Below, one piece after another: positions 18,631-28,349 of a stretch of DNA of 64,000 nt. Location of the stretch: positions 3,224,001 through 3,288,000 of the forward strand of contig NC_014830.1 in assembly GCF_000184685.1 (NCBI RefSeq), given 5' to 3'. The notes below the pieces were generated by a model. That model did not search any database and was not told the DNA's origin. It saw only the letters and a program-made list of their open reading frames with translations. Both the position numbers and the translations under genes were made by a program. Within the stretch, counting starts at the first letter, position 1. Each line of letters begins with the position of its first letter. Origin of the DNA: Intrasporangium calvum DSM 43043. GTDB lineage: Bacteria > Actinomycetota > Actinomycetes > Actinomycetales > Dermatophilaceae.

Positions 18631-19593
18631 TCAACGGCGGCGCTGGCGGGCGATCTCATAGAGCGCGACGCCGGTCGCCAGACCCGCGTTGAGCGACTCG
18701 ACGGCCGAGCTCATCGGGATGGAGACGATCTGGTCGCACGTCTCGCGGACCAGTCGGGACAGGCCCTTGCCTTCCGAGCCGGTCACGACGACGAGGGGCT
18801 CGGCAGCCAGGGTGAGGTCGGGCAGCTGCACGTCGCCGTCCATGTCGAGCCCGAGGACGAAGAAGCCGGCCCGCTTGAAGTCCTCGAGGGCCCGGGTGAG
18901 GTTCCCGGCCTTGGCGACCGGGATGCGAGCCGCGGCTCCGGCGGAGGTCTTCCAGGCCGAGGCCGTCATCCCCACGGAGCGGCGCTCGGGGACGACGACC
19001 CCGTGCCCACCGAACGCCGCCACCGACCGGACGATCGCGCCGAGGTTGCGAGGGTCGGTGATGCCGTCGAGCGCGACGATCAGGGGGACACCCGGCTGCT
19101 CGGGGTCGACGAGGTCACGCGGGTCGGCGTACTCGTACGGAGGCACCTGGAGCGCGAGGCCTTGGTGGACGGCTCCGTCGGTGAGCCGGTCGAGCTCCCC
19201 GCGCGGCGCCTCGAGGATGGGCAGTCCGCGCTCGGTGGCGAGCTTGAGTGCCTCCTTGACCCGGTCGTCGGAGTCGATCCGGGTCGCGACGAACATCGTC
19301 GACACGGGGATGTCGGCCCGGAGCGCCTCGACGACGGAGTTGCGGCCGGCGACGATCTCGCTCGACCCCTTGGTGCGGCGGGGCCCGCGTGACGGCGCAC
19401 TCGATCCGCGAGGGCCCACGCTCCCCTTGGCCGCCCCCTTGGCGCGCTGGTGCGCCGGGTGGTACTCGCGGTCGACGGCCTTGGGGGTGGGGCCCTTCCC
19501 CTCGAGCCCTCGGCGACGTTGTCCGCCGGAGCCGGCGGCGGGCTTCTTGCCGCCCTTGCGCACTGCGCCGCGGCGCTGGGAGTTACCTGGCAT
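18631..19593 (-). CDS. rlmB: 23S rRNA (guanosine-2'-O)-methyltransferase RlmB/TrmH family
   Basis: SPOUT-class methyltransferase, 320 aa: a disordered Gly/Lys/Arg-rich N-terminus (1-75), a substrate-binding domain ([14 protein letters not shown]), then the knotted catalytic domain with [20 protein letters not shown] (motif 1), [14 protein letters not shown] (motif 2) and [22 protein letters not shown] (motif 3). ATG start is 1 bp after the cysS stop, giving the cysS-rlmB pair typical of actinobacteria. Confidence 0.94.
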   Translation of the reverse strand: MPGNSQRRGAVRKGGKKPAAGSGGQRRRGLEGKGPTPKAVDREYHPAHQRAKGAAKGSVGPRGSSAPSRGPRRTKGSSEIVAGRNSVVEALRADIPVSTMFVATRIDSDDRVKEALKLATERGLPILEAPRGELDRLTDGAVHQGLALQVPPYEYADPRDLVDPEQPGVPLIVALDGITDPRNLGAIVRSVAAFGGHGVVVPERRSVGMTASAWKTSAGAAARIPVAKAGNLTRALEDFKRAGFFVLGLDMDGDVQLPDLTLAAEPLVVVTGSEGKGLSRLVRETCDQIVSIPMSSAVESLNAGLATGVALYEIARQRRR

Positions 19594-19594
19594 G

Positions 19595-21073
19595 TCAGCC
19601 TTCCTTGCCGGTGCCGCTGGGCGGTCCGGACCCGTTGGTGCGAACGAGCGCCCACTGTGCGCCGGCGGGCGTGTCGGTGATGGCGACACCGACGGCCGCG
19701 AGCTCGTCGCGGATCGCATCGGCGCGCGCGAAGTCACGCTCCTGGCGGGCGGACTGACGCTCCTCGAGCCGCGCCCGGACCAGCGCGTCGAGAGCCACCT
19801 CGACGGCGGTCGTCGTCGCGTCCTGGGACGTGGCCCAGTTGGGTGCCAGTGGGTTGATGCCGAGCACGTCGGTCATCGCGACCACTCGAACTGCCGCCGC
19901 GAGCGCCGCGTCGTCGTCGCCCTCCTCCAGCGCGACGTTGCCGGCCCGAACCGTGTCGTGCACTGCGGCGAGGGCTCCGGAGACGCCGAGGTCGTCGTCC
20001 ATCGCCTCGACGAACTCGGGCGGGAGGACCGCGCGGGCAGCCGCCGCGTCGGTCGGCGACGTGATCTCGCCGCGGCGCGCGGCGCGCTCGAGGAAGCCCT
20101 CGATGCGCTCGACCGCCGCGGCTGCCTCGTCGAGCGAGCCCGAGTGGTACTCGATCGTCGAGCGGTAGTGCGCGGCGGTGAGGTAGTAGCGCAGGACGAG
20201 CGGCCGCGTGTGCTCGAGCAGGTGGCGCACCTCGAGGGCGTTGCCGAGCGACTTGCCCATCTTCTCGCCCTTGACGGTGACCCAGGCGTTGTGCAGCCAG
20301 TAGCGGGCGAAGCCGAGGCCCGCCGCCCGCGACTGCGCCTGCTCGTTCTCGTGGTGCGGGAAGCGCAGGTCGATGCCGCCGCCGTGGATGTCGAACTCGT
20401 CGCCCAGCCAGCGCCGGGCCATGGCCGAGCACTCGAGGTGCCAGCCGGGGCGCCCGGAACCGAACGGCGTGGGCCACGAGGCGCTGAGCGGCTCGTCGGA
20501 CTTGCGTCCCTTCCACAGCGCGAAGTCGCGCGGGTCGCGCTTGCCGCGGGGGTCGGCGTCCTCGGCCGCGACCATGTCGTCGAGCGACTGGTTCGACAGG
20601 GAGCCGTAGTCGGGCCACGACCGGACGTCGAAGTAGACGTCACCGGACCCGTCCGGCGCGGCGTAGGCGTGGCCCTTCTCGATGAGGGTCTCCATCAGGG
20701 CGACCATGTCGGGCACGTGGCCCGTCGCGCGCGGCTCGTACGTGGCCGGCTTGACGCCCAGCGCGTCGAGGGCATCCGTCGTCAGGCGCTCGTTGCGGTA
20801 GGTCAGCGCGAACCAGTCCTCGCCGGCGTCGGCCGCCTTGCGCAGCACCTTGTCGTCGATGTCGGTGACGTTGCGGATCAGGGTCACGTGGTAGTCGTGG
20901 GCCGTCTCGAGCCAGCGCCGCAGGACGTCGAACGCGACGGCGAAGCGGATGTGGCCGATGTGCGGCGCGCCCTGGGTGGTGAGCCCACAGATGTACATGC
21001 CGACCTTGCCGCTCTCGCGCGGGACGAATGCGCGCAGCTCACGGGTGGCGGTGTCGAACAGATGGAGACTCAC
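19595..21073 (-). CDS. cysS: Cysteinyl-tRNA synthetase
   Basis: Class I aminoacyl-tRNA synthetase, 492 aa. HIGH signature in APHIGHIRF, first Zn Cys in MYICGLT, further Zn ligands in GWHLECSAM and [16 protein letters not shown] signature as [13 protein letters not shown] at 21073 begins [11 protein letters not shown], the conserved beginning; it lies 7 nt after TAGACT, so translation is probably leaderless. Longer forms would reach into the M6 protease promoter region. Operon with rlmB; divergent from the protease. Confidence 0.96.
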   Translation of the reverse strand: MSLHLFDTATRELRAFVPRESGKVGMYICGLTTQGAPHIGHIRFAVAFDVLRRWLETAHDYHVTLIRNVTDIDDKVLRKAADAGEDWFALTYRNERLTTDALDALGVKPATYEPRATGHVPDMVALMETLIEKGHAYAAPDGSGDVYFDVRSWPDYGSLSNQSLDDMVAAEDADPRGKRDPRDFALWKGRKSDEPLSASWPTPFGSGRPGWHLECSAMARRWLGDEFDIHGGGIDLRFPHHENEQAQSRAAGLGFARYWLHNAWVTVKGEKMGKSLGNALEVRHLLEHTRPLVLRYYLTAAHYRSTIEYHSGSLDEAAAAVERIEGFLERAARRGEITSPTDAAAARAVLPPEFVEAMDDDLGVSGALAAVHDTVRAGNVALEEGDDDAALAAAVRVVAMTDVLGINPLAPNWATSQDATTTAVEVALDALVRARLEERQSARQERDFARADAIRDELAAVGVAITDTPAGAQWALVRTNGSGPPSGTGKEG

Positions 21074-21080
21074 TCGCGTG

Positions 21081-21086
21081 AGTCTA
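21081..21086 (-). promoter_or_regulatory. -10 box for leaderless cysS
   Basis: TAGACT on the minus strand, 7 nt before the GTG, consistent with transcription starting at the start codon. Confidence 0.55.
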
Positions 21087-21255
21087 TCGGCGCGGACCGG
21101 CTCCTCCGTTCCGACCGAGCTCGGGGCGGCAGCCCCCAACTGCCGGGTGTCTAGCGCACCGTTCAGGCGCTTCATCGGGCAGGATCACGAGCGGGTTGTG
21201 TGATTCAGCCCACTCGTCGACGTCTGGGGAGGCGTCGGAATCCAAGGGAGAGCTC

Positions 21256-24090
21256 ATGAGGAACAGCACGATCGCGCGCCATCGCCGACGCGCCGTCGCT
21301 GTCGTCCCCGTCATCGCACTCGCAGCCGCTGGTCTGGCTGCGACATCGATGTCCGGGGCTGCGACTGCGGCACCCGCCGACGCGCCCACCGGCGCGCCGG
21401 AGTCAAGCGGCTACTACATCAACTACGCCGCGCCGCAGGTCGAGCGTGCCTACGCCAACGACAAGGTCATCGGGACGCTGGGCAAGGGCAAGAAGGTCGA
21501 TGTCCAGGACGTCATTGCTCGCGGTGAGGCGTTCGACCGGAAGCACGCGCAGGGCAACCCGGTCACGGCCCATGAGCTGGCCAAGCTCGAGGCCAAGGCG
21601 ATCAAGACCGGCAAGAGCCCGAAGCAGATCAAGAACAAGGAGTACAAGAACGCCGAGTCGAGGCAGGAGGCCAAGCTCCTGACGATCCTCGTCGAGTTCA
21701 ACGAGAACGCCGACGACGACTTCTCCGACCTCTATGTGCCCGAGTACTGGGGCGCCACCACCTGCAAGTTGGGCGAGGTGGTCAACGGGCCGCTGCACAA
21801 CAACATCCCGAACCCGGCTGACCCGACGAAGGCCGAGGACAACAACTCGTTCTGGGTCGAGGACTTCTCCTCCGAGCACTTCGACAAGATGCTCTTCACC
21901 GACGAGGGCATCACCGAACGCGTCCGTCCGGACCTCACGGGTCCCGACGGCGAGCCCGGCATCGACATCTCCGGCTACACGATGAAGGCGATGTACGAGG
22001 AGATGTCCAAGGGCGCCTACACCGTGAGCGGTGAGGCGACCCCGTGGATCGAGGTCGACCACTCCGAGGGCTGGTACGGCGCGACCCGCTGCTCCGAGAA
22101 CGACGAGGGCGAGTGGGAGGCAGGCGCCTACCAGGGCATGCAGGGCCACCCGGACAACCCCATCGGGCCCGGACAGCTGCCGATCGACGCCGTCAACAAG
22201 CTCGCCGAGATGGACCCCGATTTCCCGTGGGCCGACTACGACATCGAGGACCAGGGCGACATCGACGGCGACGGCAACTACGACGAGCCCGACGGCGTCA
22301 TCGACCACGTCGTGCTCGTCCACGCCGGGGCCGACAAGTCCGGCGGCGGCGGCGCGGAGGGCACCTACGCCATCTGGGCCCACTCGTCGGCCGTCGCCGG
22401 CGGCGCCCCGATCCCCGGCACGGACCTGAAGCTGTCGAACTACATCGTGCAGCCTGAGGACTCCGGAGTCGGCGTCTTCGCGCACGAGTACGGCCACGAC
22501 CTCGGCCTGCCCGACCTGTACGACACCGGCAGCGGCGGCGACTCCGACGTCGACTTCTGGGACCTGATGAGCTCTGGCTCGCACTCGGGCCCGATCTTCC
22601 AGTCGATGCCGACCCACATGGGCCTCTGGGACAAGTGGGTCCTCGGCTGGGCCGACCCGATCCAGATGAACCCCGGGGACGACGCGAAGTCGGTCGTCGT
22701 CGGCCAGAACTCCCGCCCGCTCAAGGGCACGGCCGACGGCGTCAAGATCAACCTGCCGACCAAGGTCGTCACCCTCGCAACGCCGCACAGCGGCGACAAC
22801 ATGTGGTGGAGCAACAACGACCAGGACTGGGCCAGGAACACCCTGACCCGGACCGTCGACGTCCCGGACGCCACTGACGCCAAGTTCTGGATGTGGAACG
22901 ACTACGTCATCGAGGAGGACTGGGACTACGGCTTCGTCGAGGTCTCGACCGACGGCGGCTCCACGTGGACCGAGCAGAAGGTCTACGACGAGGCCGGCGT
23001 GGCTCTCACGACCGCTGACGGCTACTCCGACCCGAACGGTCGCATGGCCGACTACGGCGGCAAGAAGTACGGCCTGACCGGCCACACGGACGGCTGGGAG
23101 CACCACTACATCGACCTGTCCGGCTTCGCTGGACAGACGGTGCAGGTGCGCCTGCTGATCGCCACGGACGCGGCCTTCCTGGAGCGCGGCTGGTTCGCCG
23201 ACGACTTCTCGGTCACCGGCGCAGGTGCGACCACGTGGTCCGACGATGTCGAGAGCGGCCTGGGCGAATGGACGGCGGCCACCAGCACCTTCGTTTCCGG
23301 TTCGCCGCTCGGCGCCGGATGGGTCATCGACCCGGGCACCAGCTCACGGGCGCAGTACTACCTCGTCGAGTGGCGCAACTTCGACGGCTTCGACGAGGGC
23401 CTGAAGTACGCTTACGACACGACGTACAACGACGCCGACGGCCAGTGGAAGGTCGAGAAGATCAAGTACAACGCGCCCGGTGCCCTCGTCTGGTATCGCG
23501 ACACGTCGTACGGCAACGCCAACCACGTGCTCAACAACCTCACCGCGCTGCCGAGTGGTGGGGCCAAGGGCGGACTGCTCATCGTGGACAGCCACTACGA
23601 CCCGCTCCGTCGTTCCGGCGCGAACGGCGCTGCGGACCCGTCGACGCTGAAGAACCTGCCGTCGCGGCCGCAGTCCTCGAACGCCGCGTTCGGCCTCCGG
23701 CCGACGTACCCGTTCAAGGAGTGCCAGCTCGACGCGAACGGCGCCGAGGTGTGCAACACCTTCGGCCCGCAGGCGTCGGTGAAGACCTTCACCGACGACA
23801 AGGGCTGGGTCCCGGGTCTGGAGTTCCGGGCCGGCGTCGGGTTCTTCTGGCGTGATGCCGATGCGTCCGTCGTCGTCCCGTCGTACGAGAACACGCCGTA
23901 CACCACCCGAATCGTCGACGCTGACGGCAAGCCCGTGACCGATCTGTACGGTGCCGACTTCGGGTTCACCGTGGCGGGCACCGGCAACCCGGCTGACTCC
24001 GACGCGGGCTACGGCACGTTCGTCACCGTCGCCAAGCAGCTATTCGGAAACCGGGCCGCCCAGATCAAGATCACGCCGCCCACCCCGTGA
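21256..24090 (+). CDS. Secreted M6-family metalloprotease (immune inhibitor A-like)
   Basis: 944-aa secreted zinc peptidase. Signal peptide residues 1-40 (RRRAVAVVPVIALAAAGL...ATAA-AP). The zinc motif HEXXH appears as FAHEYGHDLGLPDLYD (about residue 414), as in immune inhibitor A peptidases. A large C-terminal half with aromatic beta-rich sequence (VEVSTDGGSTWTEQKVY, HYIDLSGFAGQTVQVRLLI) matches the usual carbohydrate/MAM-like modules. ATG at 21256 is preceded by GGGAG; an in-frame ATG 20 codons earlier gives a poor signal peptide. It interrupts the conserved carD-ispD-ispF-cysS-rlmB neighbourhood and is followed by a 16-bp stem terminator. Confidence 0.93.
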   Translation: MRNSTIARHRRRAVAVVPVIALAAAGLAATSMSGAATAAPADAPTGAPESSGYYINYAAPQVERAYANDKVIGTLGKGKKVDVQDVIARGEAFDRKHAQGNPVTAHELAKLEAKAIKTGKSPKQIKNKEYKNAESRQEAKLLTILVEFNENADDDFSDLYVPEYWGATTCKLGEVVNGPLHNNIPNPADPTKAEDNNSFWVEDFSSEHFDKMLFTDEGITERVRPDLTGPDGEPGIDISGYTMKAMYEEMSKGAYTVSGEATPWIEVDHSEGWYGATRCSENDEGEWEAGAYQGMQGHPDNPIGPGQLPIDAVNKLAEMDPDFPWADYDIEDQGDIDGDGNYDEPDGVIDHVVLVHAGADKSGGGGAEGTYAIWAHSSAVAGGAPIPGTDLKLSNYIVQPEDSGVGVFAHEYGHDLGLPDLYDTGSGGDSDVDFWDLMSSGSHSGPIFQSMPTHMGLWDKWVLGWADPIQMNPGDDAKSVVVGQNSRPLKGTADGVKINLPTKVVTLATPHSGDNMWWSNNDQDWARNTLTRTVDVPDATDAKFWMWNDYVIEEDWDYGFVEVSTDGGSTWTEQKVYDEAGVALTTADGYSDPNGRMADYGGKKYGLTGHTDGWEHHYIDLSGFAGQTVQVRLLIATDAAFLERGWFADDFSVTGAGATTWSDDVESGLGEWTAATSTFVSGSPLGAGWVIDPGTSSRAQYYLVEWRNFDGFDEGLKYAYDTTYNDADGQWKVEKIKYNAPGALVWYRDTSYGNANHVLNNLTALPSGGAKGGLLIVDSHYDPLRRSGANGAADPSTLKNLPSRPQSSNAAFGLRPTYPFKECQLDANGAEVCNTFGPQASVKTFTDDKGWVPGLEFRAGVGFFWRDADASVVVPSYENTPYTTRIVDADGKPVTDLYGADFGFTVAGTGNPADSDAGYGTFVTVAKQLFGNRAAQIKITPPTP

Positions 24091-24111
24091 GCGACTGATC
24101 GACCGGCACGA

Positions 24112-24147
24112 CGAGAGGGCCCGCCCCGCGAGGGGCGGGCCCTCTCG
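24112..24147 (+). terminator. Strong terminator hairpin of the M6 protease gene
   Basis: Perfect 16-bp stem (CGAGAGGGCCCGCCCC with its complement) and a 4-nt GCGA loop, 21 bp after the stop codon. Confidence 0.85.
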
Positions 24148-24157
24148 CCATCCCCCC

Positions 24158-24232
24158 CATCGAAAGAGCACTTTCTCCCCGTCCACGACCCACCCCACCT
24201 CGGGCATGAGGGGAGAAAGTGCTCTTTCGATG
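24158..24232. repeat. Family B hairpin, 23-bp perfect arms, between convergent genes
   Basis: Arms at 24158-24180 (starts CATCGAAAGAGCACTTTC, then TCCCC) and 24210-24232 are perfect inverted copies around a 29-bp loop containing CCTCGGGC. The right arm ends 2 bp before the ispF stop codon. A variant of family B (CACTTTCTCCCC instead of CAGTTCGTCC). Confidence 0.9.
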
Positions 24233-24234
24233 CG

Positions 24235-24723
24235 TCAGGGGCGGTAGATCACGAGGGCGGTGGCGATGGCGGCGATCCCCTCGCTGCGCCCCGTCAGCCC
24301 GAGCCCGTCGGTCGTCGTTCCGCTCACGGACACGGGCGCACCGACCGCCTTGGTGAGCAGGCGCTGGGCCTCGTCGCGGCGGCTGCCGATCTTGGGGCGG
24401 TTTCCGACGACCTGCACCGCGACGTTGCCGATGGTGAAACCCGCGAGGCGCACCAGCCGGACCGCCTCGGCCAGCAGGGTCACTCCGGGGGCTCCGGCGA
24501 GCTCGGGCCGGTCGGTCCCGAAGTGAGCACCGAGGTCGCCGATCCCGGCGGCGGAGAAGAGGGAATCACAGGCGGCGTGCGCCACGACGTCGGCGTCCGA
24601 GTGGCCCTCGAGCCCGCGCTCCCCGGGCCAGAGGAGCCCGGCGACCCACAGCTGCCGGTCCGATCCCTCGGGGGCGAACGCGTGGACGTCGACCCCGATG
24701 CCGACTCTGGGCAGTCCGCTCAC
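24235..24723 (-). CDS. ispF: 2-C-methyl-D-erythritol 2,4-cyclodiphosphate synthase
   Basis: 162-aa enzyme of the MEP isoprenoid pathway, converting CDP-ME-2-phosphate to MEcPP with loss of CMP. Metal-binding motif [19 protein letters not shown], and the C-terminal [21 protein letters not shown] are diagnostic. GTG start, 1 bp after the SDR stop codon. MEP partner ispD lies one gene upstream, separated by an SDR gene. Confidence 0.96.
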   Translation of the reverse strand: MSGLPRVGIGVDVHAFAPEGSDRQLWVAGLLWPGERGLEGHSDADVVAHAACDSLFSAAGIGDLGAHFGTDRPELAGAPGVTLLAEAVRLVRLAGFTIGNVAVQVVGNRPKIGSRRDEAQRLLTKAVGAPVSVSGTTTDGLGLTGRSEGIAAIATALVIYRP

Positions 24724-24724
24724 C

Positions 24725-25519
24725 TCACGCCTCGGACTTCCAGTCGATGGGTGACCGGTGGATCTTGTGCGGCGCAGCCTGCGCGACCGGCTTCACGGTC
24801 AGGACGTCGATGTTGACGTGTTGCGGGAGCCCCACGACGAACGCGACGCACTCGGCGACGTCCTCGGCGACGAGCGGCCGGTCGACGCCCGCGTAGACCT
24901 TGTCGGCCGCAGCCTGGTCGCCGTGGAGCCGGGTCAACGAGAACCCCTCGGTGTGGACCATCCCGGGTCGGAGGTCGGTGACCCGGATGTGCTCGCCGTT
25001 GAGCTCGAGCCGCAGTGTCTCCGAGATGACCGACGTCCCGTGCTTGGCCGCTGTGTAGCCGCCCCCGCCCTCGTAGACCAGCTCACCGGCGATGGAGCTG
25101 ACGTTGACGATCGTCGCCCGCGGGGACCGCCGGAGCAACGGCAGGACCGCTTGGGTCACCCGGACCGTGCCGAGGACGTTCGAGTCGTACATCTCGCGCC
25201 ACTCGTTGAGATCGCCGTCCTCCACCCGGCTGACCCCGAGCGCGCCACCGGCGTTGTTGACCAGGACGTCACACCGGTCGAGGGCCGAGACCGCCTCCCG
25301 GACCGAGTCGTCGGACGTGACGTCCATGACCGCCACCGACGCGGAGCCGGGATGATCCACGTTGATCGACGTCGCCGTCTCCTCCAGGCGCTCGCGGCGA
25401 CGGCCGGCAATGACGACGTGGAAACCCTCGGCGGCCAGGCGGCGGGCCGTCGCCGCGCCGATCCCGGTGCCCCCTCCGGTGATGAGGGCGGTGGCCGGTG
25501 CGTTCTCGTCAGCGCTCAC
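24725..25519 (-). CDS. Short-chain dehydrogenase/reductase (SDR), YdfG-like
   Basis: 264-aa classical SDR. Cofactor motif [15 protein letters not shown], structural NNAGGALG, catalytic Ser in VNVSSIAGE, and YTAAKHG (Tyr-X3-Lys). The Arg pair in IAGRRRERL suggests NADP(H). GTG start overlaps the ispD stop (GTGA). It sits between ispD and ispF, so it is co-transcribed with isoprenoid genes; substrate is not deducible, though the family includes 3-hydroxy acid dehydrogenases. Confidence 0.88.
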   Translation of the reverse strand: MSADENAPATALITGGGTGIGAATARRLAAEGFHVVIAGRRRERLEETATSINVDHPGSASVAVMDVTSDDSVREAVSALDRCDVLVNNAGGALGVSRVEDGDLNEWREMYDSNVLGTVRVTQAVLPLLRRSPRATIVNVSSIAGELVYEGGGGYTAAKHGTSVISETLRLELNGEHIRVTDLRPGMVHTEGFSLTRLHGDQAAADKVYAGVDRPLVAEDVAECVAFVVGLPQHVNIDVLTVKPVAQAAPHKIHRSPIDWKSEA

Positions 25520-26238
25520 CCTGCGAGGATACGGGCCGCCGTCTCGAGGTCGCCGGGGGTCGTCACCTTGAACGCGAGCGGGTCCCCCGCGACGACGACG
25601 ACCGTCTCGCCGAGCCGCTCGACGAGCCCCGCGTCGTCGGTCGCGTCGCTCGAGGCTGCGTGAGCCCGCTCGAGGACGTCCCGACGAAAGCCCTGGGGGG
25701 TCTGGACCGCGCGCAACCGGGCCCGATCAGGAGTGCCGACCACTCGCCCGGTCGCGTCCACCTCCTTGATCGTGTCGACGACCGCGACCCCGGGGACGGC
25801 CGCAGCGGCACCCTCGCGCACGGCCGCGACCACGCGGTCGAACACCGTGGACGGCGCCAGGCAGCGGGCGGCGTCATGGACGAGGACGATCGAGACCGCC
25901 GGGGAGAGCGCCGCGAGCCCGGCCGCGACCGAGTCGCCCCGCTCAGCCCCCCCGGGGACCACCCCGATGGTCCTTCGAGTGGCGGCGGCGGGCGCGGACG
26001 CGGCGCTCGGCTGGGAGCGAGCCCAGCGGCATACGGCTGCTGCTTCGTCGGTCCATCCGGGGGGCGCCACGACGACGACCTCGGCCACCCCGGGGGACGA
26101 CAAGGCCCCTCGCAGGGCGTGCCCCAGGAGGGACACCCCCGCGAGGGGCACGAAAGCCTTGGGCACGTCAGCGCCCAGACGACGACCAGAACCAGCGGCG
26201 ACGACGATGAGTCCGACCGCCGCCGACTCGGGCAGCAT
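25516..26238 (-). CDS. ispD: 2-C-methyl-D-erythritol 4-phosphate cytidylyltransferase
   Basis: 240-aa nucleotidyltransferase of the MEP pathway. Nucleotide motif VVAAGSGRRLGADVPKAF, IVLVHDAARCLAP and AVQTPQGFRRDVL are present. Oddity: an exact family A repeat (26018-26035) is fused in frame, read as AVCRWARS just before an Ala/Ser-rich stretch (QPSAASAPAAATRR) and the conserved VVPGGAERGDSV; the segment is a surface loop insertion relative to typical IspD. ATG overlaps the carD stop (TGATG), so carD-ispD-SDR-ispF form one operon. Confidence 0.93.
   Translation of the reverse strand: MLPESAAVGLIVVAAGSGRRLGADVPKAFVPLAGVSLLGHALRGALSSPGVAEVVVVAPPGWTDEAAAVCRWARSQPSAASAPAAATRRTIGVVPGGAERGDSVAAGLAALSPAVSIVLVHDAARCLAPSTVFDRVVAAVREGAAAAVPGVAVVDTIKEVDATGRVVGTPDRARLRAVQTPQGFRRDVLERAHAASSDATDDAGLVERLGETVVVVAGDPLAFKVTTPGDLETAARILAG
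26018..26035 (-). repeat. Family A repeat, exact copy inside ispD
   Basis: Exact core, same orientation as the gene. Flanks match the extended consensus (GGAGCGAGCCCAGCGG on the plus strand). Confidence 0.9.
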
Positions 26239-26720
26239 CAGGAGGCGAGAACCTCGTCGAGGATCGACTCCGCCTTGTCCTCGTCCGTCTTCTCGGCGAG
26301 CGCGAGCTCGGACACGAGGATCTGGCGGGCCTTGGCGAGCATCCGCTTCTCACCAGCGGACAGTCCACGGTCCTGGTCGCGGCGCCACAGGTCACGAACG
26401 ACCTCGGCCACCTTGATCACATCACCCGAGGCGAGCTTCTCGAGGTTGGCCTTGTAGCGGCGGGACCAGTTGGTCGGCTCCTCGGTGTGCGGGGCCCGGA
26501 GGACCTCGAAGACCCGGTCGAGACCTTCCTGGCCGACGACGTCGCGGACACCCACGAGGTCGCAGTTCTCCGCAGGGACTTCGATCGTCAGGTCACCTTG
26601 GGCTACCTTGAGCTTGAGGTAGAGCTTGTCCTCTCCCTTGATCGTGCGTGTGTTGATCTCTTCGATCAGTGCCGCCCCATGGTGGGGGTACACGACCGTC
26701 TCGCCGACCTTGAAAACCAT
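26238..26720 (-). CDS. carD: CarD-family RNA polymerase-binding transcription factor
   Basis: 160-aa essential-type actinobacterial regulator that stabilises open promoter complexes and controls rRNA transcription. N-terminal Tudor-like RNAP beta-binding domain ([20 protein letters not shown]), then the helical DNA-binding domain with [32 protein letters not shown]. Leader has AAGGGGAAAAC before ATG and a GATAAT-type box about 30 nt upstream (complement 26749-26757). First gene of the ispD/ispF operon. Confidence 0.96.
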   Translation of the reverse strand: MVFKVGETVVYPHHGAALIEEINTRTIKGEDKLYLKLKVAQGDLTIEVPAENCDLVGVRDVVGQEGLDRVFEVLRAPHTEEPTNWSRRYKANLEKLASGDVIKVAEVVRDLWRRDQDRGLSAGEKRMLAKARQILVSELALAEKTDEDKAESILDEVLAS

Positions 26721-26927
26721 GTGCTGTTTTCCCCTTTCGCGACCTACAGATTATCACGGAACGGCGACAGCGGCGATCTCGCGCCAGCGCATCTGCGCAG
26801 GTCAGAGGCTTGGACGTGGCTTCTTTGCCACATGTTCACGTCTTGACAACCACGCCGTCGCCGTGCTCCGTCCCGGTCGTCGAGCCCGGCCACGTCGGGT
26901 CCTCCCCTCCCCCGGCCCGCCCGCCGG

Positions 26928-26933
26928 TAGGCT
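26928..26933 (+). promoter_or_regulatory. -10 box for the leaderless lipoprotein gene
   Basis: TAGGCT with a 6-nt gap to the GTG start codon. Confidence 0.6.
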
Positions 26934-26939
26934 GTCGAC

Positions 26940-27551
26940 GTGATCCGCCGACTCCTCGTCCAGACCTCCGCGCCCGCCCCGCACGCCCGCCGCGTCGCGG
27001 CCGCCCTCGGTGGGCTCGCCGTCGCCGCCCTGGCGAGCGGCTGCATGGTGGCCAACCCCGTCCAGACCGACGTCCCCTACGAGCCGGCGGACGGCGTGTC
27101 CGCCGACGTGGGCGACCTCGCGATCCGCGACCTCCTCGTCGTCGGCAGCGGCGAGGGCACGGCGGTCGTCTCCGGAGCCGCCTTCAACGGTGGCATCGAG
27201 CCCGTGACGTTGCGGGTCACCCCCCAGGGCGCCGCTTCCGGCACCGGCTCCGAGATCGAGGTGGCCCCCCGCCAGCAGCTCAACCTGGCCACCAAGGGCC
27301 TCCACTTCGACGGCGTCGACGCCAAGCCGGGCAGCATCGTCTCCCTGTCCATCACGACCCGGCCCGGTGGCACGACGATCGTCAGCGTCCCCGTCGTCAC
27401 CGCGTCCGGGCCCTACGCGACCCTGACCGCCCCGCCGGCGCCCACCCCGGCGCCCACCACGCCGACGACCGAGCCGACCGAGCCGACCGCGCAGCCCACG
27501 ACCTCGGCCACGGGGACGCCGACCGAGACGCCGTCGGCGACGACCAGCTGA
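26940..27551 (+). CDS. Putative lipoprotein with Thr/Pro-rich tail
   Basis: 203 aa. N-terminal signal peptide with lipobox ALASGC (Cys about 35), a beta-rich domain of about 110 residues (DLAIRDLLVVGSGEGTAVVSG..., VTLRVTPQGA) that resembles small copper-chaperone-like or immunoglobulin-like lipoproteins of actinobacteria, and a Pro/Thr-rich tail from about 160. GTG start 6 nt after TAGGCT, leaderless-type. Followed by a strong hairpin. Function unknown. Confidence 0.8.
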   Translation: MIRRLLVQTSAPAPHARRVAAALGGLAVAALASGCMVANPVQTDVPYEPADGVSADVGDLAIRDLLVVGSGEGTAVVSGAAFNGGIEPVTLRVTPQGAASGTGSEIEVAPRQQLNLATKGLHFDGVDAKPGSIVSLSITTRPGGTTIVSVPVVTASGPYATLTAPPAPTPAPTTPTTEPTEPTAQPTTSATGTPTETPSATTS

Positions 27552-27570
27552 GCACGACCCCCACAGCGAG

Positions 27571-27600
27571 CGAAGGGCCCCACCGCGGTGGGGTCCTTCG
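27571..27600 (+). terminator. Terminator hairpin after the lipoprotein gene
   Basis: CGAAGGGCCCCACC paired with GGTGGGGTCCTTCG through a CG-rich tip and one G-T pair; 20 bp after the stop, between convergent genes. Could serve both strands. Confidence 0.75.
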
Positions 27601-27610
27601 TCATCTCGGC

Positions 27611-27628
27611 CGTATGCCGCTGGGCTCG
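27611..27628 (+). repeat. Family A repeat, exact copy
   Basis: Exact core directly after the hairpin in the convergent region between the lipoprotein gene and regX3. Confidence 0.9.
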
Positions 27629-27665
27629 GTCCGCGCCCACCACCTGCACCGGGACGGCTGGGACG

Positions 27666-28349
27666 TCAGCGCGCCTCGAACTTGTAGCCGAGCCCGCGCA
27701 CGGTGACGATGTGCACCGGCCGGGCGGGGTCGGGCTCGACCTTCGCGCGCAGGCGCTTGACGTGCACATCCAGGGTCTTGGTGTCGCCGACGTAGTCGCT
27801 GCCCCACACGCGGTCGATGAGCTGCATCCGGGTCAGGACCCGTCCAGAGTTGCGCAGGAGCATCTCGAGCAGCTCGAACTCCTTGAGCGGCAGTGACGTC
27901 GGCGCCCCGTTGACCGTCACGGTGTGCCGCTCGACGTCCATCCGGACCGGACCCGCCTCGATGGTCGGCGGCAGCAGGTCCTCGGGCTCCGCGAGCCGGC
28001 GCAGGACGGCCTTGACGCGGGCGAGCAGCTCCCGGCTCGAGTACGGCTTGGTGACGTAGTCGTCCGCGCCGATCTCGAGGCCCACGACCTTGTCGATCTC
28101 GCTGTCCTTGGCGGTGAGCATGATGACCGGCACGGAGGACCGCTGCCGGAGCGCTCGGCAGACGTCGATCCCGGACAGGCCCGGAAGCATGAGGTCGAGG
28201 AGGACGAGGTCGGCGCCGTTCTTGTCGAACTCTGCGAGCCCGTCAGGACCGGTCTCGGCCACTGCGACGTCGTAGCCCTCCTTGCGGAGCAGGTAGGACA
28301 AGGGGTCGGAGAACGACACCTCGTCCTCGACGATCAGGATTCGACTCAA
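27666..28349 (-). CDS. regX3: Response regulator RegX3 (phosphate sensing)
   Basis: 227-aa OmpR-type regulator. Receiver domain: ILIVEDEVSF acidic pair, phosphoacceptor Asp in LVLLDLMLPG, IMLTAKD and DYVTKPY (Lys). Winged helix C-terminal domain with LPLKEFELLEMLLRNSGRVLT and TVRGLGYKF. The start overlaps the senX3 stop by 4 bp and the kinase gene is followed divergently by phoU, the arrangement of SenX3-RegX3-PhoU in mycobacteria and PhoRP in streptomycetes. Probably controls the pst operon and ppk in this window. Confidence 0.93.
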   Translation of the reverse strand: MSRILIVEDEVSFSDPLSYLLRKEGYDVAVAETGPDGLAEFDKNGADLVLLDLMLPGLSGIDVCRALRQRSSVPVIMLTAKDSEIDKVVGLEIGADDYVTKPYSSRELLARVKAVLRRLAEPEDLLPPTIEAGPVRMDVERHTVTVNGAPTSLPLKEFELLEMLLRNSGRVLTRMQLIDRVWGSDYVGDTKTLDVHVKRLRAKVEPDPARPVHIVTVRGLGYKFEAR

